Origin: Acidimicrobiia bacterium
GTDB taxonomy: Bacteria; Actinomycetota; Acidimicrobiia; Acidimicrobiales; VFJN01
Assembly (NCBI GenBank): GCA_009694375.1
Contig: SHVB01000001.1
Coordinates: 196,366 to 260,365 of the forward strand
Direction: 5' to 3'
Length of the DNA stretch: 64,000 nt
Positions 16,603 through 25,215 of the stretch are shown here, piece by piece (the first letter of the stretch is position 1; each line of letters starts with the position of its first letter). The position numbers and the translations under genes were made by a program. The notes beneath the pieces are model-generated. The model was not told the origin of the DNA, did no database searches, and saw nothing but the letters and a program-made list of their open reading frames with translations.

Positions 16603-17124
16603 TCAGTCGAGACGACGGAGGTGCTGGCGATAGGTCCGGCCGCGTTCAACGTAGACGAGCATTCCGACCCGGATGGAGTCCAGCGATGACAGCGCATCGA
16701 GCCGCAAGGTCGCCGGTACTCCCAAGGCCATCGCCCGGCTCGGAACCCTCAGGTTCCCTGGCACGAGGGCACCGGCCCCCACCAACGCCTCATCCTCGAT
16801 GACCGCCCCATTGAGCACTACGGCCCCCGATCCCACCAGGCATCCGTGGCCGATCGTGCAGCCCTCCAGGTGAACGAGATGCCCAATAACGCATTCGTCG
16901 CCCACCACCGTGGGGGTCATCGGGGTGGTGTGCACCACCGAGCCGTCCTGGATGGAGGTACGCGCGCCAATGACTATCCCGCCGGGGTCGCCCCGCAGCA
17001 CTGCGCTGGGCCACACCGAAGCCTCCGGACCAAGGGTGACCTGTCCGATCACCACGGCATCGGGATGCACATAGGCCGTGGAGTCGATCACGGGCTCAGC
17101 GGAACCCAGCGCGTAGATGGGCAC
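16603..17124 (-). CDS. Gamma-class carbonic anhydrase-like protein
   Basis: 173 residues of left-handed beta-helix hexapeptide repeats (VIGQVTLGPEASVWPSAVLR; VIGARTSIQDGSVVHTTP). The zinc histidines of the family are seen in SVVHTT, GHLVHLEG and TIGHGC. It belongs to the YrdA/PaaY/CamH group, trimers that bind Zn or Fe; some hydrate CO2, others have no proven activity. GTG start at 17124, 5 nt after the flavin reductase stop, so the two form an operon. Confidence 0.85.
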   Translation of the reverse strand: MPIYALGSAEPVIDSTAYVHPDAVVIGQVTLGPEASVWPSAVLRGDPGGIVIGARTSIQDGSVVHTTPMTPTVVGDECVIGHLVHLEGCTIGHGCLVGSGAVVLNGAVIEDEALVGAGALVPGNLRVPSRAMALGVPATLRLDALSSLDSIRVGMLVYVERGRTYRQHLRRLD

Positions 17125-17129
17125 GGGCT

Positions 17130-17618
17130 CTACACGGCGAAGCGGCCGTAACCACCTCGGAAGAACAGCAGGGGGGCACCCTCATTACTCATGCCCAGGT
17201 CGCGCACTCGACCCATCACCAAAAAGTGGTCGCCAGCGTCGCTCACCGACTCGATGTCACAGTCGATCCAGGCCAGCACACCATCCAGGAGCGGCGCCCC
17301 TGATCCGGCGGTCTTCCATCCGAGACCGGCGAACTTGTCCTCCGAGCGCGAGGCGAACCGTCGGCAGATCTCCTCTTGGGTCTCGGCGAGAATGTTGACG
17401 CAGAAGTGCCCGGACTCCTCGATCTTGGGCCAACTCGAAGATGCCCTGTTCGGGAAAAACGCCACCAAGGGCGGGTCGAGCGATACCGAGGCGAATGACC
17501 CAACCGCCAACCCCACCGGAGTGCCCTGTGCGTAGGCGGTCACCACCGTGACACCGGTGGAGAAGTGGCCGAGGACCTGGCGGAACTTGGCGGTGTCGAA
17601 TGCGAGTGGTTCGCTCAT
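17130..17618 (-). CDS. Flavin reductase-like (FMN-binding split barrel) protein
   Basis: 162 residues. The start at ATG 17618 is preferred over a longer frame because TAGGTT lies 7 nt upstream. The fold is recognised from FRQVLGHFSTGVTVVTA, SLDPPLVAFFPNRASSSWP, GHFCVNIL and the C-terminal FFRGGYGRF. Members reduce FMN/FAD with NAD(P)H, often as the small partner of two-component monooxygenases; no oxygenase is adjacent here. First gene of a two-gene operon with the carbonic anhydrase-like gene. Confidence 0.87.
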   Translation of the reverse strand: MSEPLAFDTAKFRQVLGHFSTGVTVVTAYAQGTPVGLAVGSFASVSLDPPLVAFFPNRASSSWPKIEESGHFCVNILAETQEEICRRFASRSEDKFAGLGWKTAGSGAPLLDGVLAWIDCDIESVSDAGDHFLVMGRVRDLGMSNEGAPLLFFRGGYGRFAV

Positions 17619-17625
17619 CGGCGGG

Positions 17626-17631
17626 AACCTA
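17626..17631 (-). promoter_or_regulatory. -10 element, leaderless start at 17618
   Basis: TAGGTT, 7 nt, ATG 17618; no Shine-Dalgarno sequence. Confidence 0.55.
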
Positions 17632-17662
17632 CCCGCTCGCGCCGCAACGCACGACAACCGGC

Positions 17663-18505
17663 CTAGTCGAAGGAAATGACCAGGCCCTCGTGGGCGGCCA
17701 TCACTTCTTCTACTCCGGTTCCTCGGGCCAGCCCTCGAGCCCGGGCGAGGATCTCATCGACGGCCTCATCACCATGGCTGGGATCGTGGTGGAAGAGCAC
17801 CAGACGGCGGGCTCCGGCCTCGTGAGCAACCTGCAGGGCAAACTCGGCGGTGCAGTGGCCCCAGGTAGACTTGGCCTGGAACTCCGCCGAGGTGTACTGC
17901 GAATCGTGGATGAGTAAGTCCACTCCATCGCAGAGTTCGAGAACGGCATCAGACACGGTGAGTGGGCCCTCCGAGGGCATTTGGTGGTCGGGGATGTAGG
18001 CCACCGTGGTACCCCCCATCTCAATCCGATACCCGCTGGTGGGGCCCACATGCGGAACCGCCCGCGCCATGACCTTGGCCCCTTCTATGTTGAGGTCGAC
18101 ATTCCACGCTTCGTGGAATCGAATGTCACCAAGAAGTTCCTCCGCGGTCACCGGGAAGAACGGTGGACGCATGATGGCGTTGAAGGCTCCCTCCACGCTG
18201 CCCTCCCCCGACTGGGGCGGCGCGTAAACATCGAAGCGAGCACCCGGACGCAGCACCGGCGTGAAGAAAGGAAGACCCTGTATGTGGTCCCAATGCAGGT
18301 GGCTGACCAGCGCCGACCCTCGAAAGCACTCCGTCTCATCGAGGGTGTCGCCCCAGAAACGCAGCCCGGTACCCAGGTCGAGCACGATGGGAGGCTGACC
18401 GGACGTTTCGAGCGCCACGCAGGCCGTGTTGCCTCCGTAGCGACGGGTGGAGTCACACGAGCACGGGGTAGAACCGCGCACTCCGAAGAACGTGACATTC
18501 AGCAG
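17663..18505 (-). CDS. MBL-fold phosphodiesterase-like hydrolase
   Basis: About 280 residues, metallo-beta-lactamase fold of the PhnP/cyclic-phosphodiesterase group: start FFGVRGSTPC, zinc motif SHLHWDHIQG, then HVGPTSGYRI, IHDSQYT and the late zinc His in FHHDPSH. Homology begins at LNVTFFGVRG, but no ATG, GTG or TTG lies just before it. A CTG at 18505 has a strong GGGGGAG 5 nt upstream and a TACTCT -10 about 45 nt upstream, so CTG is my choice; GTG at 18565 or 18637 in the same frame are alternatives. Substrate unknown. Confidence 0.82.
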   Translation of the reverse strand: MLNVTFFGVRGSTPCSCDSTRRYGGNTACVALETSGQPPIVLDLGTGLRFWGDTLDETECFRGSALVSHLHWDHIQGLPFFTPVLRPGARFDVYAPPQSGEGSVEGAFNAIMRPPFFPVTAEELLGDIRFHEAWNVDLNIEGAKVMARAVPHVGPTSGYRIEMGGTTVAYIPDHQMPSEGPLTVSDAVLELCDGVDLLIHDSQYTSAEFQAKSTWGHCTAEFALQVAHEAGARRLVLFHHDPSHGDEAVDEILARARGLARGTGVEEVMAAHEGLVISFD

Positions 18506-18641
18506 TTGCTCTCCCCCTTGGTGGTTTCCCCGATGTAACTCAACGGGGTGAGAGTATCGGGCCACCCGCCCCCGCGATGCTCGTGTGACCGAGGTCTCAG
18601 CCGCTGGCGCGAGCACAGGCGCGACGCCCGCGAGCACCCAC

Positions 18642-18647
18642 TACGTT
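18642..18647 (+). promoter_or_regulatory. -10 element, leaderless start at 18655
   Basis: TACGTT, 7 nt, ATG 18655; no Shine-Dalgarno sequence. Confidence 0.5.
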
Positions 18648-18654
18648 ACGTTGC

Positions 18655-19527
18655 ATGTCCATCGCTGAAGGTCACACCACCGCTAACGATCTTGACTTCG
18701 CCTACTTGGAGGCCGGCACAGGTCCACTGGCGCTTTGCCTCCATGGATTTCCTGATTCCGCCCACACCTACCGGCACCTCCTTCCCGCACTAGCGGCGGC
18801 CGGGTTCCACGCCGTCGCCCCCTTCATGCGCGGCTACGCGCCCACTGCCGTACCCAGCGACGCCCGATTCCAAACGGCCGCATTGGCGCTCGACGCGGGG
18901 GCGCTTCATGAGGCGCTCGGCGGTGACGATCAGGCGGTGATCGTTGGCCACGACTGGGGGGCGATGGCCACCTACATCGCGGCAAATCACGAACCCGAGC
19001 GATGGAAGCGCGTCGTAGCCATGGCCGTACCACCGGCCGGCGCAGTGACCAGCAGTTTCCTCACCTACCCCCAACTCAAGAAGAGTTGGTACATGTTCTT
19101 CTTCCAGCACGGTCTGGCCGACATCGTGGTGGGGATGGAGGACCTCTCCTTCATCGATGCGCTGTGGGCGGACTGGTCCCCCGGCTACGACGCCACCGAA
19201 GACCTTGTCGGAGTGAAAAACGCGCTGCGCGATCCAGCCAATCTGGCCGCTGCGCTCGGGTACTACCGCGCCACCCTCAGCGGGGTGGGGGTGGATCCCG
19301 CTCTGGCCGAGATCCAGAACAAGGGGAACGACATAACCTCCCAACCCACTCTCTATCTCCACGGTCGCAACGACGGCTGTATGGGCATCGAGGTGGCCGA
19401 GGCCGGGGCCGACTTCCTCACCTCCGCCGGCTCTCGCATGGAGGTGGTCGACGGAACCGGTCACTTCCTCCACCTCGAAAAGCCCACCGAGGTGAACCGG
19501 CTGATCGTGGACCATCTCATTGGCTGA
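18655..19527 (+). CDS. Alpha/beta hydrolase, epoxide hydrolase-like
   Basis: 290 residues. An Asp nucleophile is seen at 100 in VGHDWGA, with the oxyanion motif HGFPDS (30-35), acid Asp in LHGRNDG and catalytic His in GTGHFLHLEKP. Asp rather than Ser, plus a lid containing SWYMFFFQ, point to an epoxide hydrolase or dehalogenase-type enzyme; epoxide hydrolase is likelier because the lid Tyr is kept. Cytosolic, single gene, converging on mutY with 6 nt between stops. Confidence 0.85.
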   Translation: MSIAEGHTTANDLDFAYLEAGTGPLALCLHGFPDSAHTYRHLLPALAAAGFHAVAPFMRGYAPTAVPSDARFQTAALALDAGALHEALGGDDQAVIVGHDWGAMATYIAANHEPERWKRVVAMAVPPAGAVTSSFLTYPQLKKSWYMFFFQHGLADIVVGMEDLSFIDALWADWSPGYDATEDLVGVKNALRDPANLAAALGYYRATLSGVGVDPALAEIQNKGNDITSQPTLYLHGRNDGCMGIEVAEAGADFLTSAGSRMEVVDGTGHFLHLEKPTEVNRLIVDHLIG

Positions 19528-19533
19528 GCCACC

Positions 19534-20409
19534 TCAGGCCAGGGCGTAGCCTTCGCCCTGCCGACACACCAGCCCATCGTCGATGAGCGTGCCCGCCACG
19601 CGCTGGGCCCGCTCGGGGTCCTCGGGCCATCCCATCGTCGCCGCCACCTCGGCCAGCGCGACCTCGCCGAGGCGCAACGCCGCCACCAATGCACCGCGGC
19701 CTTGGCGATCACTGCCCGAGAAGGTGGGCTGCCCGACCGACACCCCCGTGGTGCCCTCGGCAGGATCCGGATCCAGCCGACCCGACGAATGCCACGCGCA
19801 TCCCGCCGTCACCGGACACTCCCCACAGCGAGGAACCCGCCGCAGACACACGGTGGCACCGAGGTCAAGCATCGCCTGGTTCCACGTCCATGCCTGCCCC
19901 GCCGGAACGGCCTCATCGGCCGCGTACTGGACCGCGACCGGCCCGAGACGCTCGCCCGCCCAACGGGCCAAGACCCGAGCCGTGTTGGTATCCACGATGC
20001 CCACATCTCGCTCGAAAGCGAACGCCAACACCGCCCGAGCCGTGTAGGGACCAACCCCCGGAAGCGCCAAGAGGCCCTTGAGGTCATCGGGCAGCACTCC
20101 GCCATGCTGCTCGACAATCACCGTGGCGCCCCGGTGGAGGTTCAGAGCCCGGCGGTTGTAACCCAGGCCGCTCCACCAGCGGACCACCTCGGCGGCTGGC
20201 TCCCTCGCCATGGCGGCCGGAGTAGGAAATCGGGCCAGAAACGGACCCCAGCGTTGCGCCACTCGCGCCACCTGCGTCTGCTGCGCCATGACCTCGCACA
20301 CGAGAATGCCCCACGGATCTCGCGTCGGTCGCCAGGGCAGATCACGGCGCCATTCCATGCCCCAGGCCAGCAGGCTTCGCGGGCGGGTTGTCAGAGGGCT
20401 CGACACCAC
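19534..20409 (-). CDS. mutY: A/G-specific adenine glycosylase MutY
   Basis: 291 residues. Base-excision repair enzyme that removes adenine opposite 8-oxoguanine. Seen are the catalytic Glu (CEVMAQQTQVARV), helix-hairpin-helix LPGVGPYTARAV, catalytic Asp (GIVDTNTARVL) and the [4Fe-4S] Cys pattern C-x6-C-x2-C-x5-C (VCLRRVPRCGECPVTAGC). The C-terminal NUDIX-like 8-oxoG recognition domain of long MutYs is absent; a short helical tail replaces it, as in some actinobacterial forms. Its start overlaps the methyltransferase gene by 19 nt. Confidence 0.93.
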   Translation of the reverse strand: MVSSPLTTRPRSLLAWGMEWRRDLPWRPTRDPWGILVCEVMAQQTQVARVAQRWGPFLARFPTPAAMAREPAAEVVRWWSGLGYNRRALNLHRGATVIVEQHGGVLPDDLKGLLALPGVGPYTARAVLAFAFERDVGIVDTNTARVLARWAGERLGPVAVQYAADEAVPAGQAWTWNQAMLDLGATVCLRRVPRCGECPVTAGCAWHSSGRLDPDPAEGTTGVSVGQPTFSGSDRQGRGALVAALRLGEVALAEVAATMGWPEDPERAQRVAGTLIDDGLVCRQGEGYALA

Positions 20410-21140
20410 TGCACCCGGCAGGTGTAGGGCATCGGGAAGGGTTCCGGCAGGCGGCTGACCAGACTGATGACCTCAGCAACCAGCCGCTCCCGCTCGGGCA
20501 GGGGCATCACGGCGATGTAGCTAATGGAGCGCACCCGCTCTCCGAGGACCTCGCTCGTCATCATCTGGTCCCAGGCCACGGTGCGCTCCTGGAGGCCGTC
20601 GAAGTGGCCCGACTCCTCCACCACGGTGGCCCAATTTACGTGTTGGTAGCGAGACACCGTGCGCTCGTGCCACTTGATGATGCGACTCATCTCCGCCACC
20701 CACGCAGAGGACTCGTCCCGCTCGTTCCACAACAGGGCCAGACCCCCGCCCGGCCGCAGCACCCGGGCGATCTCCCTGAGCGCCACGGGGGCGTCGAACC
20801 AGTGGAACGCGTGGGCCACGGTGAGGACATCAATCGATGCGTCCGGTCGCGGGATCGCCTCAGCGGTGCCATCCACCGCTTCCACCCCCGGCAGCACCGC
20901 CGCCAACTGCCGGCGCATTCCTTCCACCGGCTCAACCGCCACGACATCGGCGCCGGTTTCCACCAAGCGCCGAGTGAGCTTTCCCGTGCCAGCCCCCAGA
21001 TCGCACACGACCATGCCCTCGCCCAGACCGAACTCCTCCACCAGCAAGGCGAGAGCCGCATCGGGATAGCCCGGCCGGGCCATTTCGTAGGCCGCCGCCC
21101 CCGCTTCAAAGCCGCGAGCGGCCAGATTGTCGATCGCCAT
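20391..21140 (-). CDS. Class I SAM-dependent methyltransferase
   Basis: 249 residues. Motif I is VCDLGAGTGKLTRRL, motif II VVAVEPVEGM and motif IV LTVAHAFHWFD, a Rossmann-type methyltransferase of the UbiE/Tam1-like set. Small-molecule methylation is likely; the substrate is unknown. Start taken at ATG 21140, whose A is also the last base of the SGNH gene stop (TGATG), so translation is coupled. Operon order is MaoC, SGNH hydrolase, this gene, mutY. Confidence 0.85.
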   Translation of the reverse strand: MAIDNLAARGFEAGAAAYEMARPGYPDAALALLVEEFGLGEGMVVCDLGAGTGKLTRRLVETGADVVAVEPVEGMRRQLAAVLPGVEAVDGTAEAIPRPDASIDVLTVAHAFHWFDAPVALREIARVLRPGGGLALLWNERDESSAWVAEMSRIIKWHERTVSRYQHVNWATVVEESGHFDGLQERTVAWDQMMTSEVLGERVRSISYIAVMPLPERERLVAEVISLVSRLPEPFPMPYTCRVQWCRAL

Positions 21141-21895
21141 CAGAGGGTTCGTTCCCGCAAGGCGGCGCGTAGCGGCACCCCGGTGGCCGTGGCCCACAAG
21201 GCGTAGCCGGCATCGCTCGGGTGGTATCGGTCGGCGGCGAAGTAGCGCCCCGTATCAGAGCGCATCACCGGACCCGTTTCACCGGCGATGTCCACGAACA
21301 CCGCCGCGTTTTCGGCGGCCGCCGAGCGGGCGACGGCCCCGAGTTGGCGACCGCGAAAGGCGGCAATGTCTCGCAGAGGCTGTCGATATCGCGGGGGCGC
21401 CCCCATGTCGGGCACACCCAACACCACGAGGAGCACACCAGAGGGGATCGCCGCCACCAGCGCATCGTAGCGGTCACGGAAGTTGGCCCGGGAGGTGAGG
21501 TGCACCACGTCGTTACCGCCGACACTCACCAGCACCACATCGGGATCCAACGCGGCGAGGCCACCCACTTGGTCTTGCACCACATCGGCCACCCGGGCCC
21601 CAGAGACGGCCAGGCTAGTGACCTCCACCGGGCGGTGAAGGCCCACGGCCACCAGGTTGGGTAGGGCATGGTCGGCATTGGTGGCCCCCACCCCCGCCGC
21701 GGTGGAATCGCCCATCCAGACCATCCGCAGGGGAACCCCGGCGCGGCCACCGACGGCACCGTCAAGGTCGAACGGCGGCCGATCGGGGAGGTTGCGGCCG
21801 GTCCGAGCGAGTTGTACCTCTACCCCCAGCAGCATCAGCGCGGCCAGTGGCAGCACCACGAGACCGACGGCGGCTCCTCGAAACCCCCGGCGCAA
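21140..21895 (-). CDS. SGNH/GDSL hydrolase, membrane-anchored
   Basis: 251 residues from a TTG start. The N-terminal hydrophobic segment (GAAVGLVVLPLAALMLLG) anchors it, so the catalytic domain should face outside. SGNH blocks are present: GDST (nucleophile Ser, block I), SVGGNDVV (block III, Asn) and DRYHPSDAGY (block V, Asp/His). Likely an esterase acting on cell-surface or extracellular acyl esters. It starts 4 nt after the MaoC gene stop, in the same operon, which is an odd pairing with a cytosolic hydratase. Confidence 0.85.
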   Translation of the reverse strand: MRRGFRGAAVGLVVLPLAALMLLGVEVQLARTGRNLPDRPPFDLDGAVGGRAGVPLRMVWMGDSTAAGVGATNADHALPNLVAVGLHRPVEVTSLAVSGARVADVVQDQVGGLAALDPDVVLVSVGGNDVVHLTSRANFRDRYDALVAAIPSGVLLVVLGVPDMGAPPRYRQPLRDIAAFRGRQLGAVARSAAAENAAVFVDIAGETGPVMRSDTGRYFAADRYHPSDAGYALWATATGVPLRAALRERTL

Positions 21896-21899
21896 TCCG

Positions 21900-22421
21900 T
21901 TACTCGCCGTCGCTGAAGATCGAGTTGTCGTCGTAGGGGAACTGACGCGGTGGCGCGCTGTCGCGCTTCCACACCATCAACTTGCGGCGAAAAGAGCAGA
22001 CCTCTTCAGAGCGCTGGTTGATGCCTTTGGTCTCCACGGTCACGATGCCGCGATCACCGGCGGAGGTCTCCTTGACGGCGAGCACCTTGGTGACGGCGTA
22101 AATGGTGTCACCGTGGAAGGTAGGCCGGGGGTGACGAAGCGACTCGACCTCGAGGTTGGCGATGGCCGCTCCGCTCACGTCGGGCACGCTCATACCCAGG
22201 ACCAGGGAGTACACGAGGTTCCCCACCACCACATTCTGCTTCTGCACCGACTCGTTCTCCGCAAACCATGCGTTGGTGTGCAACGGATGGTGGTTCATTG
22301 TGATCATGCAGAAGAGGTGGTCGTCGTACTCGGTGATGGTCTTGCCGGGCCAGTGCTTGTAAAGGTCGCCGGGCGTAAAGTCTTCGAGGTGGCGGCCGAA
22401 GGGGCGGTCGAACGTGGTCAT
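21900..22421 (-). CDS. MaoC-like hydratase, possible mesaconyl-CoA hydratase
   Basis: 173 residues, single hotdog domain of the MaoC group: GRHLEDFTPGDLYKHWPG, TEYDDHLFCMITMNHHPLH, FHGDTIYAVTKVL and the RRKLMVWKR end. This arrangement resembles actinobacterial mesaconyl-CoA/itaconyl-CoA hydratases (Streptomyces Mch, Mtb Rv2499c) more than crotonase-type enzymes; the resemblance is from memory. A strong AAAGGAGG precedes ATG 22421. It is divergent from a CoA-transferase gene and 8 kb from the methylsuccinyl-CoA dehydrogenase and lyase genes that would complete the pathway. Confidence 0.75.
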   Translation of the reverse strand: MTTFDRPFGRHLEDFTPGDLYKHWPGKTITEYDDHLFCMITMNHHPLHTNAWFAENESVQKQNVVVGNLVYSLVLGMSVPDVSGAAIANLEVESLRHPRPTFHGDTIYAVTKVLAVKETSAGDRGIVTVETKGINQRSEEVCSFRRKLMVWKRDSAPPRQFPYDDNSIFSDGE

Positions 22422-22616
22422 CGTGGTGCTGCGCCTCCTTTGTTTCAACTCACTCTGCGGCCTTACGGTAGAAGAGGTACCCCCCGAAGCGAAATCGCCA
22501 CCGGCCGTCGAGGGTGTCGGCGCCTCCCCGCCGCCACGATTGTGGGCGCACCCCTTTGCACCGGTGGCCAGGCCCTAGCCTGAGCCAGCGCCGGAATCGA
22601 CCGCTAGGAGGCCACG

Positions 22617-23855
22617 GTGAAACTCGGAGACATCGCCAATGCAGGGGCCCAGGGATACGGCAAGCCGCTCGAGGGGGTGCGCATTCTGGCCGCCGAACAG
22701 ATGCAGGCCATGCCCTTTGCCACGCAGTTGCTGGCCCGATTGGGGGCCGACGTGGTGAAGGTGGAGCACCCCACCAGCGGCGACTCGGGCCGAGCATCGA
22801 GTCCGTTCCTGCTCGACCCCAACGGCGCCCGAGTGGGGGCCACGTTCCTGCGGAACAACTTCAACAAGCGCAGCGTGGGATTGGACCTGAAGAGTCCCGA
22901 AGGCCGGGAACTATTCTTGGAACTTGTCCAACACTTCGACGTGGTGGCCGAGAACTTCAAGGCCGGCACCCTCGACCGCCTCGGCCTGGGCTATGACGTC
23001 ATCGCCGAACGCCACCCCACCGTGATCCATGTGTCGCTGTCGGGATTCGGCCACGACAGCCCCTACCGCGACTGGCCTGCGTACGCCGCCATCGTGGAAG
23101 CCATGTCTGGGATTTACGCCTATAAGAACCCCGATGGCCCCCCCACCACCATCCCGGTGGGTGCCCTGGGCGACATCAGCAGCGCCCTGTTCGTGGTGAT
23201 CGGGATTCTGACTGCCCTGCGCCAACGCGATCAGACCGGGGAAGGCCAGCATGTAGATGTCGCCATGCTCGACGCCATGGTGGCCATGACCGACATCGTC
23301 ACCAACCTGTGGTCGTTAGGTAACCGACCGGATGGCACCACGCCCATCGGTGTCATTTGCGCCGGATTCCGATGCTCCGACGGCTACGTCGTGCTGCAGG
23401 TGGTACGTGAGCATCAGTTCGAAAAACTCGCCGAGGTCATCGGACAGCCGCAGTGGCGGGAGGACCCTCGCTTCGCCGACCGCTACGGATGGGAACGCCA
23501 CCTCGAAGAGATCATCCGACCGGCGGTGGAAGCGTGGTCCTCCACCCGCACCCGGGCCGAGGCCGCCGTCGCGCTGGCCGCCGCGGGCATCGCGGCCGGT
23601 CCGAGCCAGACCGCCCCCGAGGTGATCGCTGATCCGCATCTCGCCGCCCACCACATGCTCGTTGAGATGCCCCGCCCCGACGGTGCTGAGCCGGTCATAG
23701 TGCCCGGTAACCCGGTGAAACTTTCCAAGATGGCCGAAGGCCCTGAGACCCGGGTGCCCTGGCTGGGCGAACACACCGACGAAGTGCTCACCGCCGAACT
23801 CGGCTTGAGCGTTGACCGCCTCGCCGCCCTGCGGTCCCGCGGCGTGATCGGCTAA
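22617..23855 (+). CDS. CaiB/BaiF family CoA-transferase
   Basis: 412 residues, family III CoA-transferase. Family marks are ARLGADVVKVEHP, NKRSVGLDLKSPEGRELF, GHDSPYRDWPAYAAIVEAMS, GALGDISSALF (the region of the catalytic Asp) and GEGQHVDVAMLDAM. It moves CoA between two carboxylic acids through an aspartyl intermediate. GTG start with TAGGAGG 6 nt upstream, and a -10 TAGCCT at 22576-22581. Divergent from the MaoC gene. Succinyl-CoA:C5-dicarboxylate transfer is an attractive guess from context, not from motifs. Confidence 0.85.
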   Translation: MKLGDIANAGAQGYGKPLEGVRILAAEQMQAMPFATQLLARLGADVVKVEHPTSGDSGRASSPFLLDPNGARVGATFLRNNFNKRSVGLDLKSPEGRELFLELVQHFDVVAENFKAGTLDRLGLGYDVIAERHPTVIHVSLSGFGHDSPYRDWPAYAAIVEAMSGIYAYKNPDGPPTTIPVGALGDISSALFVVIGILTALRQRDQTGEGQHVDVAMLDAMVAMTDIVTNLWSLGNRPDGTTPIGVICAGFRCSDGYVVLQVVREHQFEKLAEVIGQPQWREDPRFADRYGWERHLEEIIRPAVEAWSSTRTRAEAAVALAAAGIAAGPSQTAPEVIADPHLAAHHMLVEMPRPDGAEPVIVPGNPVKLSKMAEGPETRVPWLGEHTDEVLTAELGLSVDRLAALRSRGVIG

Positions 23856-23929
23856 CCGACGCGCCGCTCCCCCGCCCCTGGCGGGCTCCTCGGTTTATCT
23901 TGCCACCATCGCGCACTACGATCACGGGT

Positions 23930-23950
23930 AATCTGACGATCCGTCAGATT
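23930..23950 (+). promoter_or_regulatory. Perfect 9-bp palindrome, TetR-type operator candidate
   Basis: AATCTGACG-ATC-CGTCAGATT, 40 nt before the first gene of a five-gene acyl-CoA operon. A TAATCT hexamer (23929-23934) that could be the -10 lies inside the left arm. The shape fits repression by a TetR-family regulator that senses an acyl-CoA or acid. No regulator gene is nearby and no second copy was noticed in the window. Confidence 0.65.
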
Positions 23951-23989
23951 CGGGTCAACCGCACCACACCCCCGTCCCCAGGAGCAACC

Positions 23990-25210
23990 ATGGACTTCGA
24001 GTTCTCCCCCGAACAGCAGGCGTTCATCAAGGAGGTAGAGGCCTTCCTGGATGCCCATGATGACCCTGAGGTGTTCGACGTGACGCGGGAGAACATGGCC
24101 CAGATCGTGGATACGCCACCGCGCCGAGCCTTCATGGCGCTGCTCGGCGAGAGGGGCTGGCTCGGCATGACCTGGCCCGCCGAATACGGCGGGTCCGATG
24201 GCGAAGGGGTGTACGAATACCTCCTCAACGAACGCTTAGCCGGTCGCGGTGGCCCACAGATCGGCAAGGGCGTCGGCATCATCGGCAAGACGCTGATCGC
24301 CCACGGAAACGACTTCTTGAAGGAAACCTTCCTCCCGAAGATCCTCCGCAACGAGGTGGAGTTCGCGGTGGGCTACTCCGAGCCCGATGCCGGCTCCGAC
24401 GCCGCCGCCATGCGGCTAAAGGGCGAGCGCGGCGAGCGCGACGGCCAGACCGGATGGATCCTCAACGGCCAAAAGACCTGGACCACCTCGGCCCACTTCG
24501 CGGAGTGGTATTGGCTCGGAGTTCGCACCGACCCCGACAACAAGCACCGCGGCATCACCCTCATGCTGGTGCCGCTGGATCAGCCGGGCATCACCATCAA
24601 CAAGATCGACACCATGGGCGGGGTCCCCATGGGCGATGAACGCACCAATGAGGTGTTCATCGATGACGTATTCGTGCCCGATGACTACGTGGTGGGAGAG
24701 GTCAACTCGGGCTTCCAGTACATCTCGCAGGCCCTCGACCTCGAACGCTTCACCATGTTCACCTTCGCCCCCATCAAGCAGCGCCTTGACCTGCTGTGCG
24801 ACCACGTGCGCACCGGCACCCGCGATGCCGAACCCCTCAAGAACGATCCCATCATCCGCCAGCGCATCGGCCAGTTGGCCACCGAGGCGGAGGTGGCTCG
24901 GGTGATGGGCCTGCGGGTGGTGGCGGAGTCGATGAAGGCCGATGCCGTAGCGGGCACCCCGCCGCCCACCGTGGAGTCCTCGCAATACAAACTGTTTGCC
25001 ACCGAGTTCTCCCGCCGCTTGGCTGATGCCTCCATGGACATCGGTGCCCCCGGCACGCAGTTGCGGGTGAAAACGGCCGACGCCCCCATGGAGGGACGGG
25101 CCGAGAGTACCTACCGCTACACCGTGATCGACACCATCGGCGGAGGGTCCTCGGAGATCCAGAAGAACGTCATCGCCCGCCGGGGTCTCGGACTCCCGAA
25201 GAATTTCTGA
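23990..25210 (+). CDS. Acyl-CoA dehydrogenase (first of operon)
   Basis: 406 residues from ATG 23990 (AGGAG 6 nt upstream). Domain order is standard: FSPEQQAFIKEVEAF, YSEPDAGSDAAAMRLKG (FAD/acyl site), TDPDNKHRGITLMLVPLD and the C-terminal GGGSSEIQKNVIARRGLGLPK, typical of FadE-type dehydrogenases from steroid and branched-acyl pathways. The gene begins an operon with a racemase, two hotdog hydratases and a second dehydrogenase, so a heterotetramer with the 27433 product is plausible. Expression is probably controlled through the palindrome at 23930-23950. Confidence 0.88.
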   Translation: MDFEFSPEQQAFIKEVEAFLDAHDDPEVFDVTRENMAQIVDTPPRRAFMALLGERGWLGMTWPAEYGGSDGEGVYEYLLNERLAGRGGPQIGKGVGIIGKTLIAHGNDFLKETFLPKILRNEVEFAVGYSEPDAGSDAAAMRLKGERGERDGQTGWILNGQKTWTTSAHFAEWYWLGVRTDPDNKHRGITLMLVPLDQPGITINKIDTMGGVPMGDERTNEVFIDDVFVPDDYVVGEVNSGFQYISQALDLERFTMFTFAPIKQRLDLLCDHVRTGTRDAEPLKNDPIIRQRIGQLATEAEVARVMGLRVVAESMKADAVAGTPPPTVESSQYKLFATEFSRRLADASMDIGAPGTQLRVKTADAPMEGRAESTYRYTVIDTIGGGSSEIQKNVIARRGLGLPKNF

Positions 25211-25215
25211 CCCTC

